DNA of 64,000 nucleotides. Source: Mytilisepta virgata. Taxonomy: Eukaryota > Mollusca > Bivalvia > Mytilida > Mytilidae. Within the stretch, counting starts at the first letter, position 1, and the number at the start of each line of letters is the position of its first letter. The DNA lies in the NCBI GenBank assembly GCA_028015205.1, contig CM051516.1:34920230-34984229 (forward strand). The letters are read 5' to 3'. The translations under genes were made by a program, and so were the position numbers. The notes under the pieces are model-generated. The model searched no databases, was not told the origin of the DNA, and saw only the letters and a list, made by a program, of their open reading frames with translations. Of the stretch, positions 49,666 through 61,111 are shown in pieces.

Positions 49666-50036
49666 TTAAAGTGGAACTAAAACGCTTATAGAAAGTTATT
49701 TTCATTTTATAGTACGGAAAAAACGTATAAAAACGCAAAAAACCCGATGAAATTCGGTAACTTAGTTTTCGAGATATTAGCAAAATACTGGCCGATCGTC
49801 ATTTGCACACCTGAACGATTTGTTAAAAAACTCGAATATTACTAGTCGCCGGAAGTGACGTACTGTGCGGTTCAGATCTTTTACATAAATAGGTACAGGT
49901 CATTTGCAAAGTGAAAGCAGATTCAGTTGATTGTTTTTGGTTATTGGTGACAACTATCGATTGACAGTGCTTCTTATATATTCACCGACACTTGTTTGAT
50001 GAAACATTGTACTTAATTTAAATCTACAATTCAACA

Positions 50037-50327
50037 ATGGGAAGGAATTGTGCAGTTGCGGGATGCAGCAACTCTGCAAAAACGGGACATACTCAACACG
50101 CTTTTCCAAAAGATGACCGACAACGTAACTTGTGGGTTCGTTTTGTAAAACTAACCCGTGTGGATTTTACTGTGCCAACTAAACACTCAGCCATATGTTC
50201 AGAACACTTCTCAGAAGAATGCTATGAGGTTGAGATTCAAGGAGTTATTTGGTTTATCTGCTCATAACGGCAAGAGACTATTACCAGGTTCAGTGCCAAG
50301 CATTTATCCCAACCAGCATGACCAGTA
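50037..50327 (+). pseudogene. THAP domain, frameshifted
   Basis: It opens MGRNCAVAGCSNSAKTGHTQ and continues with HAFPKDD, LWVRFV and SAICSEHFSEECYE. The zinc ligands of a THAP (C2CH) finger are visible: Cys5 and Cys10, then the CxxH of CSEHF. After about residue 66 the first frame runs into a stop at 50265, while the next frame supplies the missing domain end (FKELFGL, KRLLPGSVPSIYP), so one base is in excess near 50235-50240. Domain order and spacing otherwise match the family. A very short intron is not supported. It lies inside the TTAA transposon, so it is most likely a transposon protein and not a host gene. Confidence 0.75.
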
Positions 50328-50499
50328 TACATGGTATAGTGACGGTCTGCACCAAAATACTTTTGAAAAAATAATTCTAACATGTCTGATCTTATTTGTT
50401 TTTATATACCATGCATATGTCTTTATATATACATCAAATTTATGTGTATATATGCACATGTTTGAAAATGAATGCATTATCATAATGTCATTGTGAGAA

Positions 50500-52050
50500 T
50501 AAGCCTACATTAAACCTATGCAGCCTCTCCTGTTGAATCAAATTTTTTTAAGTATAACTATATTGTACCTTTACATCATACATAGGGTATATTTAAGGGT
50601 CCCATGTCCCTCTGAATTTTTTTCTCTTTCTATGAGCATAAAAGTTATACATTTGTAACCATAATAATTTCAAATATTAAGAGTCTGCTGACTATGGTAA
50701 AATAATACAATATAGAACAATACATGTACTTCCATGATATAACTACCTCTCTATTTATATAACATGTTCATGATCATAATCCTGATAATGCAGAAAATAA
50801 TTTGGGTAAAAATGTAGCTTTTTTTAAAGACATTCTATTTCATTAGCAATGTAAAGCTAAAGCAAAGTTTGAATGTCTAATTATTTATTAAAAGAATATG
50901 TATTTATTTATTCATTATTTATAAAAAAAAATATGTATATGACACTTCCAATCGTGCAAGAAATTTTAATTTCCCCCTAAATAGTATTAAACACCTGTGA
51001 AAATTAAAACTAGTTCATGATATAAAACAAATTAGTAAACATGTGGATGGATATTTATCACCTTTAATCCTGGTAATTAAAACAGTTAAAGTTTTAGCAC
51101 CTATTAATTAACATCCTGTTATCTAGTAATAAAGATCAAACAAAAGTTTTAATCCCTCCAATCAGGTAAATAACAACTTGGCCATTCACCTACCACCTGT
51201 GGAGTAAATCAATATACCGGTAACAAAGTCATTAGAAAGGTGTTATGAAAACCACGTTTTGACTGGTATTATAATTCAAATTACACAAAGAGCATAAATT
51301 CCCATAACCAATATTAACCAAATTATAACTCTACAAATGTGGGAATTATTTTATAAGTTGAATAATTTTTTTTTATTAAAATCCATCAAAATCTTTTATT
51401 AAAGTTTTAGGTGTACAGTGCAGTTTCTCCAATGATTTTCTACAGATTTTTATTATTACAACAAGGATTGTAAGAAATTACTTATCCCTCTCTACATATA
51501 TGTCTCTGATTAAACTAAGAAATTTATTATATTTTTATAAGAAAATTCTGAAATTTTATGAATCTGTCAATTCAATAAAAAAAAAACACATTACAATTCT
51601 ACATCAAAATCTATATTACTATTCAGTAACTTATATCACTATTTGTAAAACATCTGTTTTAAAACTATCAATAATGTTGTGTCTTATATTTGCTTGTTTA
51701 AAAAAATAGTGTTTGTTTTTTATTCCTATAAGATGGTCTTCCATTTGTATTTATGTTATACACACCTTTCAAAATATCTTTCACTTTCATTCTTTTTATA
51801 TATATGTATATGGGGGCATTTATTCAAATTTATTGGCTATACTATTATAAATCACTAGCATTGCTGTCTTCATCCATAATATATTCCTTCTGGTCAATGT
51901 AAACAAGTTCAAGAGTAGCCCGCACTGTACATCATTTCCGGTCAATCGGGGTCACTCAGCGAGGAAACCCTGTTTCCGGAAATAGCGCTGATTGGATTTC
52001 CCACAGGTAAAAATAATCCAACTTCACTCGCTATTTTCTCCGTTATTACT
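50500..52050. other. Non-coding interior of the TTAA transposon
   Basis: AT-rich, with one 69-codon frame of no recognisable domain near 51500-51709. No DDE-type transposase segment is seen, which supports internal deletion or heavy decay. Confidence 0.5.
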
Positions 52051-52339
52051 TTACCAAATTTCATCGGGTTTTTTGCGTTTTTATACGTTTATTTAGTACT
52101 ATAAAATGAAAATAACTTGCTATAAGCGTTTTAGTTCCACTTTAATCTGAATGGACTAATTTTGTACAATGTATAAAATTGGTCATTTTGGGAAAAAATT
52201 CAGATTGTTGGTTCTGTTATATTTATTTATTTCCAGGATAAATTTTTTTACTCTCTGTTGATAAATTTTATTATAGCTAATTACATTTTTAGCTCACCTG
52301 ACCCGAAGGGTCATGTGAGCTATTGCTATCACTTGGCGT

Positions 52340-52394
52340 CCGTCGTCCGTCCGTCGTCCGTACGTCGTCCGTACGTCGTCCGTACGTCGTCCGT
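52340..52394. repeat. Imperfect (CGTCCGTA/G)n microsatellite
   Basis: A run of CGTCCGTC/CGTCCGTA units directly after GGCGTCCG, close to the 5' end of the Helitron-like repeat. The same position in the next element (55499-55554) holds a pure GTC run. Confidence 0.8.
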
Positions 52395-55300
52395 TAACTT
52401 TTTCAAACGTTAACTCCTCCAACACCATAAGTCCAACTGCAACCAAACTTGGTACAGTTATTAATTGGTATGGGTGCTACAAATCTATTGTTTGGATTTT
52501 TGATTCGTATAAAAACATGGCCGTCATGGCTAAAAATAGAACATAGGGGTAAATTGCAGTTTTTTGCAAATAACTCAAAAACCATAACAGATATCAAAAT
52601 TCTGGCATAGGGTAAAAGTGTTCAGCACCTGAAGATCTACCTGCCCTGAAATTTTGAAGAAGATCCAACGACCCATGTAGGAGTTATTGCCCTTTTTCTG
52701 CATTTTTTCCAAATTTTGCACTTATTAAGCTCAATATCTTGGATACTATAAAGGAAATTTGAAAAATTTAAATTTCATATTGTTAGGCACACAAAGATCT
52801 ACAAAATTTGTAACAGGATCGAAGTTGTAGGTTCGTTCCTTTTAGGAGTTATTCCCCTTAGAACGTCAAAATTGACCATTTTTGCAGTGTAGTTGTTCCT
52901 TGGCATGAGTGCTACTAAAGTATCGTTTGGATTTTTGATTCGTAAAAAAACATGGCCGCCATGACTAAAAATAGAACATAGGGGTAAATTGCAGTTTTTT
53001 GCAAATAACTCAAAAACCATAACAGATATCAAAATTCTGGCATAGGGTAAAAGTGTTCAGCACCTCAAGATCTACCTGCCATGAAATTTTGAAGAAGATC
53101 CAACGACCCATGTAGGAGTTATTGCCCTTTTTCTGTATTTTTTCAAAATTTTGCACTTATTAAGCTCAATATCTTGGATACTATAAAGGAAATTTGAAAA
53201 ATTTAAATTTCATATTGTTAGGCACACAAAGATCTACAAAATTTGTAACAGGATCGAAGTTGTAGGTTCGTTCCTTTTAGGAGTTATTCCCCTTAGATCG
53301 TCAAAATTGACCATTTTTGCAGTCTTTATTCATTGTAATAAAATCGTTAACTCCTCTTACACCATAAGTTTAATTGCAACCAAACTTAGTGTAGTTGTTC
53401 CTTGGCATGAGTGCTACTAAACTGTCGTTTGGATTTTTGATTTGTAAAAAAACATGGCTGCCATGGCTAAAAATAGAACATAGGGGTAAATTGCAGTTTT
53501 TTGCAAATAACTCAAAAATGGTGACAGATATCAAAATTCTGATGGGAAGCTAAAGTGTTCAACACGTCAAGATCTACCTGCTTTGAAATTTTGAAGAAGA
53601 TGTAACCACCCATGTAGGAGTTATTGCCCTTTTTCTTGATTTTTTTTGAAATTTGTACTTATTAAGTTGTATGATCATTCCTTTAAGGAGTTATTCCCCT
53701 TAGAACATCAAAATTGACCATTTTCACAGCATTTCCCTTAGTTTGCAAAATGTTTAAATGAGCCCTTTAGGAGTTAAAGTTTTGTCCCTTAAATGTCAAA
53801 ATAACTGTTGATGCCTTATAGATGGCAAACTGTAGAAAATGAAAAAAAGCTTTTGATTGCGTGTAAATTTGTTTTTATGTTATTATTTCAAAAATCTTCT
53901 CCTCTGAAACTACTGAATGGATTTGGACAAAACTTAGCATGATTGTTCCTTAGGGTATCCTGCACAAAGTTTATGCTTCGATTTTTGATCCGTCGAAAAA
54001 CATGGCCACTGTTACTAAAAATAGAACATAGGGGTCAATTAACAGTTTTTCGCAAATATCTCAAAAATCATCAGGTTACGGCAAATTCTGGCAGGTTGAA
54101 AGTGTTCAGCATGATGAGAGCTACCTGTGTGCTGATTTTCGTGAAAATCTGTCAACTGATGTTAGAGTTATTGCCCTTTTTGACATTTTTGGCTTTTTTT
54201 TATGTTATTATTTCAAAAATCTTCTTCTCTGAAACTACTATTCAAAATCAAATGAAACTTGGTAAGATTGTTCCTTAGGGTATCCTGCAAAAAGTTAATG
54301 CTTGGATTTTGGATTGGTCGAAAAACATGTCCGCCCTTACTAAAAATAGAACATAGGAGTCAAAATGCTGTTTTTTGCTATTTTTTCCTGAATTATAGAA
54401 ATAAAATGAAGATGAAAGCTACTTTGATGGCAAACATGGTATCCCGAGTTGAATGGTGATGATGAAAGTTTGTTTTGGACGGCCATTTTTTTAAAAATGG
54501 CTGCCATTTTCCCGCCATTTTTTCCACTTGCTCGGATTTCAACAATATTTGGTTTTTAAAGTAAACATGGTATCCTTAGTGAATGGTGATGATGAGAATG
54601 TTGTATAACAATGATTAAACTTCATAATATGTGAGCTTTTAATTGCCATCACTTGGTGTCTGTCATCATCGTTGTTAACAAATTTTCAAACATCTTCTCC
54701 TCTGAAACTACTAGGGGGATTTGGAGGAAACTTAGCATGATTGTTTCTGCAATATTTCCTTTTCAAGTACAATAAAAAGCCTTAACCCACAATTTTTACA
54801 TAACTTCTTTCAAACATTTTAAAAACGAAGACAACATATAGACCAAAAGATTTATACTTGTATTTGAAGATGAATTAAAGCTTGTATTTTGTATTGTGAA
54901 TCATCAGATTGACCATGACTGTATCTTAATCAAGCATAGGGAGAACTCATGCCCATTTCTTTCCAGAGGTTCTTGAAAGGCTTTTAAAGGTATTTTATGT
55001 GACCTTAAGTACTCAGTTTAATTTACAAAAAAACATTAATATATTAATTTAGTTTATAGTCATTGTTTGCCAGGTGAGCGATTCAGGCTCTTGAGAGCCT
55101 CTTGTTTGACATTTTTGGCTTTTTTTTATGTTATTGTTTCAAAAATCTTCTTCTCTGAAACTACTATTCAAAATCAAATGAAACTTGGTAAGATTGTTCC
55201 TTGGGATATCCTGCACAAAGTTTATGCTTCGATTTTTGATCCGTCGAAAAACATGGCCACTGTTACTAAAAATAGAACATAGGGGTCAAACAACAGTTTT

Positions 55301-55452
55301 GCGCAAATATCTCAAAAATCATTAGGTTACGGCAAATTCTGGCAGGTTGAAAGTGTTCAGCATGATGAGAGCTACCTGTGTGCTGATTTTTTACGTGAAA
55401 ATCTGTCAACTGATGTTAGAGTTATTGCCCTTTTTTGACATTTTAGGTTTTT

Positions 55453-55501
55453 AGCTCACCTGGCCTAAAAGGCCATGTGAGCTTTTCTCATCACTTTGCG
55501 T

Positions 55502-55544
<43 letters not shown>

Positions 55545-57790
55545 ATGTCGTCGTCGTAAACTTTTCACATTTTTATCAACTCCTCTGAAACCACTGAACC
55601 AATTTAAACCAAACTTAAGTGGAATGGTCCTTGGATGGTCCCCTTTAAAAATTGTGTTCGGTTTTCCCGGGTGCCATCCAATATGGCTGCCATGGTCGCA
55701 CATAGTTTAACCTTGGACCCTATGGGAATTTTAACATTTTCGTTATCTTCTCTCAGACCATTAGGCCAATTTAAACCAAACTTTAGTGGAATGGTCCTTG
55801 GGTGGCCCCTTTTAAAATATATGTTCGGTTTCCCCGAACGCCATCCAACATGGCCGCCATGGCTGGACTTAGTTTAACATTGAGCCTATGGAAATTTTAC
55901 TTTTTCGTCAACTCCTCTGAAACCACTGAACCAATTTAAATCAAACTTAAGTGGAATGGTCCTTGGATGGTCCACTTTAAAAACTGTGTTCGGTTTTCCC
56001 GGGCGGTATCCAATATGGCTGCCATGGTCGGACATAGTTTAACCTTGGACCCTATGAGAATTTTAACATTTTCGTTATCTTCTCTGAGACCATTAGGCCA
56101 ATTTGAACAAAAGTTTGGTGGAATGGTCCTTGGGTGGCCCCTTTTAAAATATATGTTCAGTTTCCCGGAACACCATCCAACATGGCTGCCATGGCTGGAC
56201 TTAGTTTAACATTGAGCCTATGGGAATTTTACTTTTTCATCAACTCCTCTGAAACCACTGAACCAATTTGAACAAAACTTAAGTGGAATGGTCCTTGGAT
56301 GGTCCCCTTTAAAAAGTATGTTCGGTTTTCCCAGGTGCCATCCAATATGGCTGCCATGGTTGGACATAGTTTAACCTTGGACGCTATGGGAATTTTAACA
56401 TTTTCGTTATCTTCTCTGAGACCATTAGGCCAATTTGAACCAAACTTTGGTGGAATGGTCCTTGGGTAACCCCTTTTAAAATCTGTGTTCAGTTTCCCCG
56501 AACGCCATCCAACATGGCCGCCATGGCTGGACTTAGTTTAACATTGAGCCTATGGGAATTTTAATTTTCCATCAACTCCTCTGAAACCACTAAACCAATT
56601 TAAACCAAACTTAAGTGGAATGGTCCTTGGATGGTCCCCTTTAAAATGTGTGTTTGGTTTTCAGGGGCGCCATCCAATATGGCTGCCATGGTTGGACATA
56701 ATTTAACCTTGGACCCTATGGGAATTTTAACATTTTCGTTATCTTGTCTGAGACCATTAGGCCAATTTGAACCAAACTTTGGTGGAATTGTCCTTGGGTG
56801 GCCCCTTATAAAATCTGTGTTTGATTTCCCTGAACGCCATCCAACATGGCCGCTATGGCTGGACTTAGTTAAACATTTAGCCTATGGGAATTTTACTTTT
56901 TCGTCAACTTCCCTGAAACAACGGAGCCAATTTGAACCAAACTTTGGTGGAATGGTCCTTGGATGGCCCCTTTCCAAACTTATATCTGGCATCCACGACT
57001 TCCAACTGACATGGCTGCTGTTTCTAAAAATAGAAAAAAAGGGGGGGATGAATTTCAAAAATCTTCTTCTATGAAACTACAAGGTCAGTTTCAACCAAAT
57101 TTGGCAGTAATGGTTCTTAGAAGGTTCTCTTTCAGAATGATGTCTGATGACCCAGACTGTTAAACAAGATGGCAGCCACAGCCAAACTTAGTTAAACACA
57201 GGGCCCTATGGGAAAATTCATTGAAAAATCTTCTTGTCTGAAACCACTTTAAAAATTGGAACCAGACTTTGCAGCAATGGTCCTTATATGGTCCTCTTTC
57301 AGAATTGTGTCCCATGACCTGGACTGTCAACCGAGATGGCTGCCACAACCTAACTTAGTTTAACATAAGGCTCTATGGGAAAATTCATCGAAAAATCTTC
57401 TTGTCTGAAACCACTTGACCAATTGGAACCAGACATTGCAGCAATGGTCCTTAGGAGGTCCTCTTTTAGAATTGTCTGATTTCGTGGAATTTGAACTAAG
57501 ATGGCCGACACAGCCGAACCTAGTTTAACATAGGACCCTATTGGAAATTCACTCAAAAATCTTCTGGTCTGAAACCAGTAAGCCAATTAGAACTAGACTT
57601 GGTAGCAATGGTCCTTAGATGGTTCTCTTTTAGAAATGTGTCCATTGACCTAGACTGTCAACCATCTTGGCTCCCAAAGCCAAACTTAGTTTAACATAGA
57701 ATCCTATAGAAAAACCAGCCAAATCTTTAGTCCTGCTCAAGATGAAAAGTTCAGTGCAGGTGAGCGATACAGGCTCTTTAGAGCCTCTAG
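55453..57790 (+). mobile_element. Complete Helitron-like element inserted in an older copy
   Basis: 5' end AGCTCACCTGGCCTAAAAGG, 3' end CAGGTGAGCGATACAGGCTC, then TTTAGAGCCTCTAG. The stem AGGCTCT..AGAGCCT lies just before CTAG, followed by T. The host sequence on either side (GACATTTTAGGTTTT and TTTTTTATGTTATTG) is continuous in the neighbouring copy near 54190. The inside is made of paired ~300-bp units with TCTGAAACCACTGAACCAAT, TGGAATGGTCCTTGG and ACATGGCCGCCATGGCTGG. Open frames of 70-150 codons over it are repeat artefacts. Confidence 0.7.
55499..55554. repeat. (GTC)n microsatellite
   Basis: About 17 GTC triplets with a single TAT break, inside the 5' part of the element at 55453. It yields the homopolymeric valine or threonine runs in the overlapping false frames. 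Confidence 0.9.
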
Positions 57791-58278
57791 TTTTTTATGT
57801 TATTGGTTTCAAAAATCTTCTTCTCTGAAACTACTATTCAAAGTCATATGAAACTTGGTAAGATTGTTCCTTAGGGTATCCTGCAAAAAGTTAATGCTTC
57901 GATTTTTGATTGGTCGAAAAACATGTCCGCCCTTACTAAAAATAGAACATAGGGGTCAAAATGCTGTTTTTTGCTATTTTTTCCTGAATTATAGAAAGAA
58001 AATGAAGATGAAAGCTACTTTCAAGGTAAACATGGTATCCCGAGTTGAATGGTGATGATGAAAGTTTGTTTTGGAGGGTCATTTTTAAAATGGCTGCCAT
58101 TTTCCCGCCATTTTTTACACTTGCTCGGATTTCAACAATATTTGGTTTTTAAAGTAAGCATGGTATCCTTAGTGAATGGTGATGATGAGATTTAGTTTAT
58201 AGCGCATTGTTTGCCAGGTGAGCGATTCAGGCTCTTGAGAGCCTCTTGTTTATACCTGTGGTTAGATGTAATATATAT

Positions 58279-58433
58279 AGATTCTACAATGATGACCAGT
58301 TGATTATGAAATTTATCAACTCGAGATAATTAGATATTCATTTTTAAACTGCGAGGCTTGTCATTTTTAATGAAAATTTAATTATCGAGAGTGGATAAAT
58401 TTCATAATTAACACGTCAAGAGTTTTAGAATCT
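58279..58433. repeat. Fold-back element, family copy C
   Basis: Ends AGATTCT and AGAATCT; arms with ATTATGAAATTTATCAACTC and its inverted GTGGATAAATTTCATAAT. The same design, with TTTCTCTAATGA just outside, is seen after copy A at 6883. Confidence 0.65.
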
Positions 58434-61111
58434 TTTTCTCTAATGACAGTGTAAAACCCTGAGAGGTCTTCCAAATGTTTTTGGGTGAGAAATTTCATGA
58501 GCATTTAACCAACGTGTGGTGATATCAGAATTTATCAAACAGGTCAAGAGAAGTATAAATGAGTACAGAATTAGAGAAAATCATTTATTGGTTTTAGTGT
58601 TCTTCAGAATAATTTGGTTCCTCAACAATACATTACTCTGTGTAATTGGTATTTTAAAATTATTATTATGTCACACACATGTGATGAGTTTTAAATCTGA
58701 ATATCAGTTATCAAAGTTTATTTCATTTTTCTGTATTTTGTTATGTTATCTTTGAAGATCACATTATCATTAAAGACTTTTCTTTTCTGGTTTATTAACT
58801 GTCATAAAATTGAGACTTTGAGATAAATGTGTCAAAGATTATTCATCCTGAATATTTTTAAAATAAAACATTTTGATCACATTCTTGCAGTTGTGTTTAG
58901 CCAAAAGAACTATTAATTTGGACAAGTAATGTAGATGAATGATTAAAAAATATAACATAAAATAAAGAATGTCAAAGAGAAACAACCCGCCCAAGAGCAG
59001 AAAACAGCTCAAGGCTACCAGTGGGTCTTCAACGGAGCGAGAAAATCCTGCACCCAGAGACAGGCTTCAGCTACAGTATGAATTAATGGACAAAAACTGC
59101 AAATCTTATAAATATTATTAATAATTCTTTTTCTGTCGACATATAGAGGTTATAGAAACTATCTTTTTTCATCAAGCAAAAATGTAAAACTCTTTTTGTT
59201 CTTCATCTACAATTGTGTGTGTTAGGTATTTGTTGAGCTTTTGTGTAAATAAAACAGTTGCAAGTTACAATGGAAAAACAGTAATAAAATGAAACATAAA
59301 AAATAAACACAATAATACAGGTACAAAATAATCCATGGAAACAAGACTGAAAAAAAAGATTTATATCATTAAACGAAGATAAGCAATCGTTCTAAATTTA
59401 AAAAATTATAACTGTGATGCAAGTGCCCCCACAGATACCAAAGGGATGAGAAAAATCACCCTTTATGATCAGGTGCCCTTTTTCAACCAGGTTTATTTTG
59501 CTTATTATTAAGACATATTTAGAGCAGTGATTTTCTATGTCGAGGTGTCCTTGAAAACAGGTTTTAACTTCATAATTGCATTTGAATCTGGTAAACATAC
59601 ATGTATGTGTCCGTGATGCACCATTTTTGTTGCTATAGTCAAAATTTATGAATCTCTAAATGCATCCAGCTGTACTTTTGAGAACTCCTAGTTTAAAGAA
59701 AATCTAAAGAAAACAGCATTTTCCATTCACAAAACATTCACATAACAGTGGTTTACATTGATTGGCATACAAATTAGACACAACACTGTCAAAACCAATG
59801 CTTTCAAAACTTCAAACTGAAAACACAGATTCAGATTTTTTAAAATATGAATGGATAACATACTACAAAGAACTAATGTCAAATAGATTGAAAGTTCTCA
59901 AACAAAGTAAATAATGTGTATGTATCAATTTTTTGCCAGCATTATAAAATGCTTAATTGATTACCTTAATTTGCAAATTTTTAGCCCAATTGGCCAAAAG
60001 GAATGTAAGACTAACATGGCTATCATAACTATCATCAAAAAGTATTTTTAAATATATTCCTTTCTGACACTAAATTTCGGGGGATGGTCTCTTTTCAAAG
60101 CTGTATTTAGGGATATAGTTCTTGGACCAATATAAAATAGAAATAAAAATTTTAAAAACTGGGGCAAAAAATATTTGATCTCATATTTCAGTATATATTT
60201 TGTCTGATTTCCAGACCTTTGACTAATAGGTAAATTCAGCCATATTACAGTACTAAAAACAGAAAATCTAAAAAAATTTGTCTCACAATGGATTTCTTTG
60301 ATGCAACGGTCCACGTGGACCCACTTTCAAAACTATGTGGCTGGGTCAACTTGGACAAATACATGCGTGTCCACCTTCACAAAAATACAATAGAATAATG
60401 GGCTCAATATGTCTGAAAAAAAAGAAATATTTCTTAAGTTTCTCAAGAATTTTCAGCAGGTCCTAAATGTTTTATCTTAATAAGATTAGCCCTATTTGAA
60501 GTTATGTTACATGTAAATTTATTCAGGATTCTAAGTATCAATTTTTTTAGTTACAAGTACTATTGACATTCTAACAACTGTCATGGCTGATCTGGTTTAT
60601 ATCCTCAAAGACGAGTCCACAAGCTGAGGCATCTACTTGGTGGAAAAAAACTGTATATCAATGTAACAGTGATAGTCTCAAGGTTGAAAGTACAGGAGGT
60701 GCCAACATCTGGAAATCAGGTAAAAATGGGTAAACATTTAATATTTTCTATGGGAATATACATGTATCAGGATAAAAATTGTCAGTTAAGAGACATAATT
60801 TCGGTGAACCATACCTACATGTAAGATATGGTACACTGAAATATCTTTCTACATTGTACATGTATATTATCTTGTATTCTGTTGAACAGATTGAAAGTTT
60901 CCTGTTGAAATATATGAATATACAGACTGAAAATTTTCCTCAATTACATATGCTCACCAACAAATTTCTAAAAACTAAAAAACCAAAGCAACCAAACAGG
61001 AAAAGCTTAAAGTGTCTGAAGACATTCATTAGGCAAAGTTTAAAGCTATTTATTAATTTCAAAGCGGCAATATTATAGTGATTAAAATACTAGTAGCTCA
61101 TACAAAACATT
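58434..61111. other. Intergenic; no gene recognised
   Basis: AT-rich. 59395-59580 resembles the CAGT-ended MITE at 40380 (AGGTGCCCTTTTTCAACCAGG, AACAGGTTTTAAC) but is decayed. A faint Helitron-like start (TTTTTAGCCCAATTGGCC) lies near 59980. The frames at 60048-60314 and 60779-61078 have no recognisable domain. Confidence 0.45.

Larger units (their letters stand above)
49670..52141 (+). mobile_element. TTAA-flanked DNA transposon with THAP remnant (Kolobok-like)
   Basis: The inverted ends are about 91 bp (49670-49760 and 52051-52141), start AGTGGAACTAAAACGCTTAT and differ at only a few positions. TTAA lies at 49666-49669 and 52142-52145. Subterminal segments (CCGGAAGTGACGTACTGTGC and a partner near 51925-51960) also match in inverted form. 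The element is 2,472 bp and contains a THAP-type DNA-binding domain but no transposase catalytic frame, so it is a decayed or internally deleted copy. TTAA target sites together with THAP proteins are known for the Kolobok superfamily; piggyBac also uses TTAA but normally lacks THAP. Confidence 0.75.
52291..58248 (+). mobile_element. Helitron-like repeat cluster, two outer copies
   Basis: The first outer copy runs from AGCTCACCTGACCCGAAGG (52291) to GAGAGCCTCTTG (55101-55104). A second, 5'-truncated copy follows (55105-55452), is interrupted by the element at 55453-57790, and resumes at 57791 to its own CCAGGTGAGCGATTCAGG...CTCTTG end at 58245-58248. Within the first copy a block of about 435-500 bp carrying AAAAATAGAACATAGGGGT is repeated three times (from about 52516, 52951, 53453). 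No protein is encoded. Confidence 0.65.

Noticed and set aside
50037..50496. THAP protein as a host gene
   Set aside because: It lies between 91-bp inverted repeats with TTAA duplications and is frameshifted, so a transposon origin is much more likely.
55477..57163. Several 70-150-codon frames with phrases such as HPTWPPWLDLV
   Set aside because: They are translations of Helitron-like repeat units including ACATGGCCGCCATGG. They recur in every unit, on both strands, and stop at unit borders.
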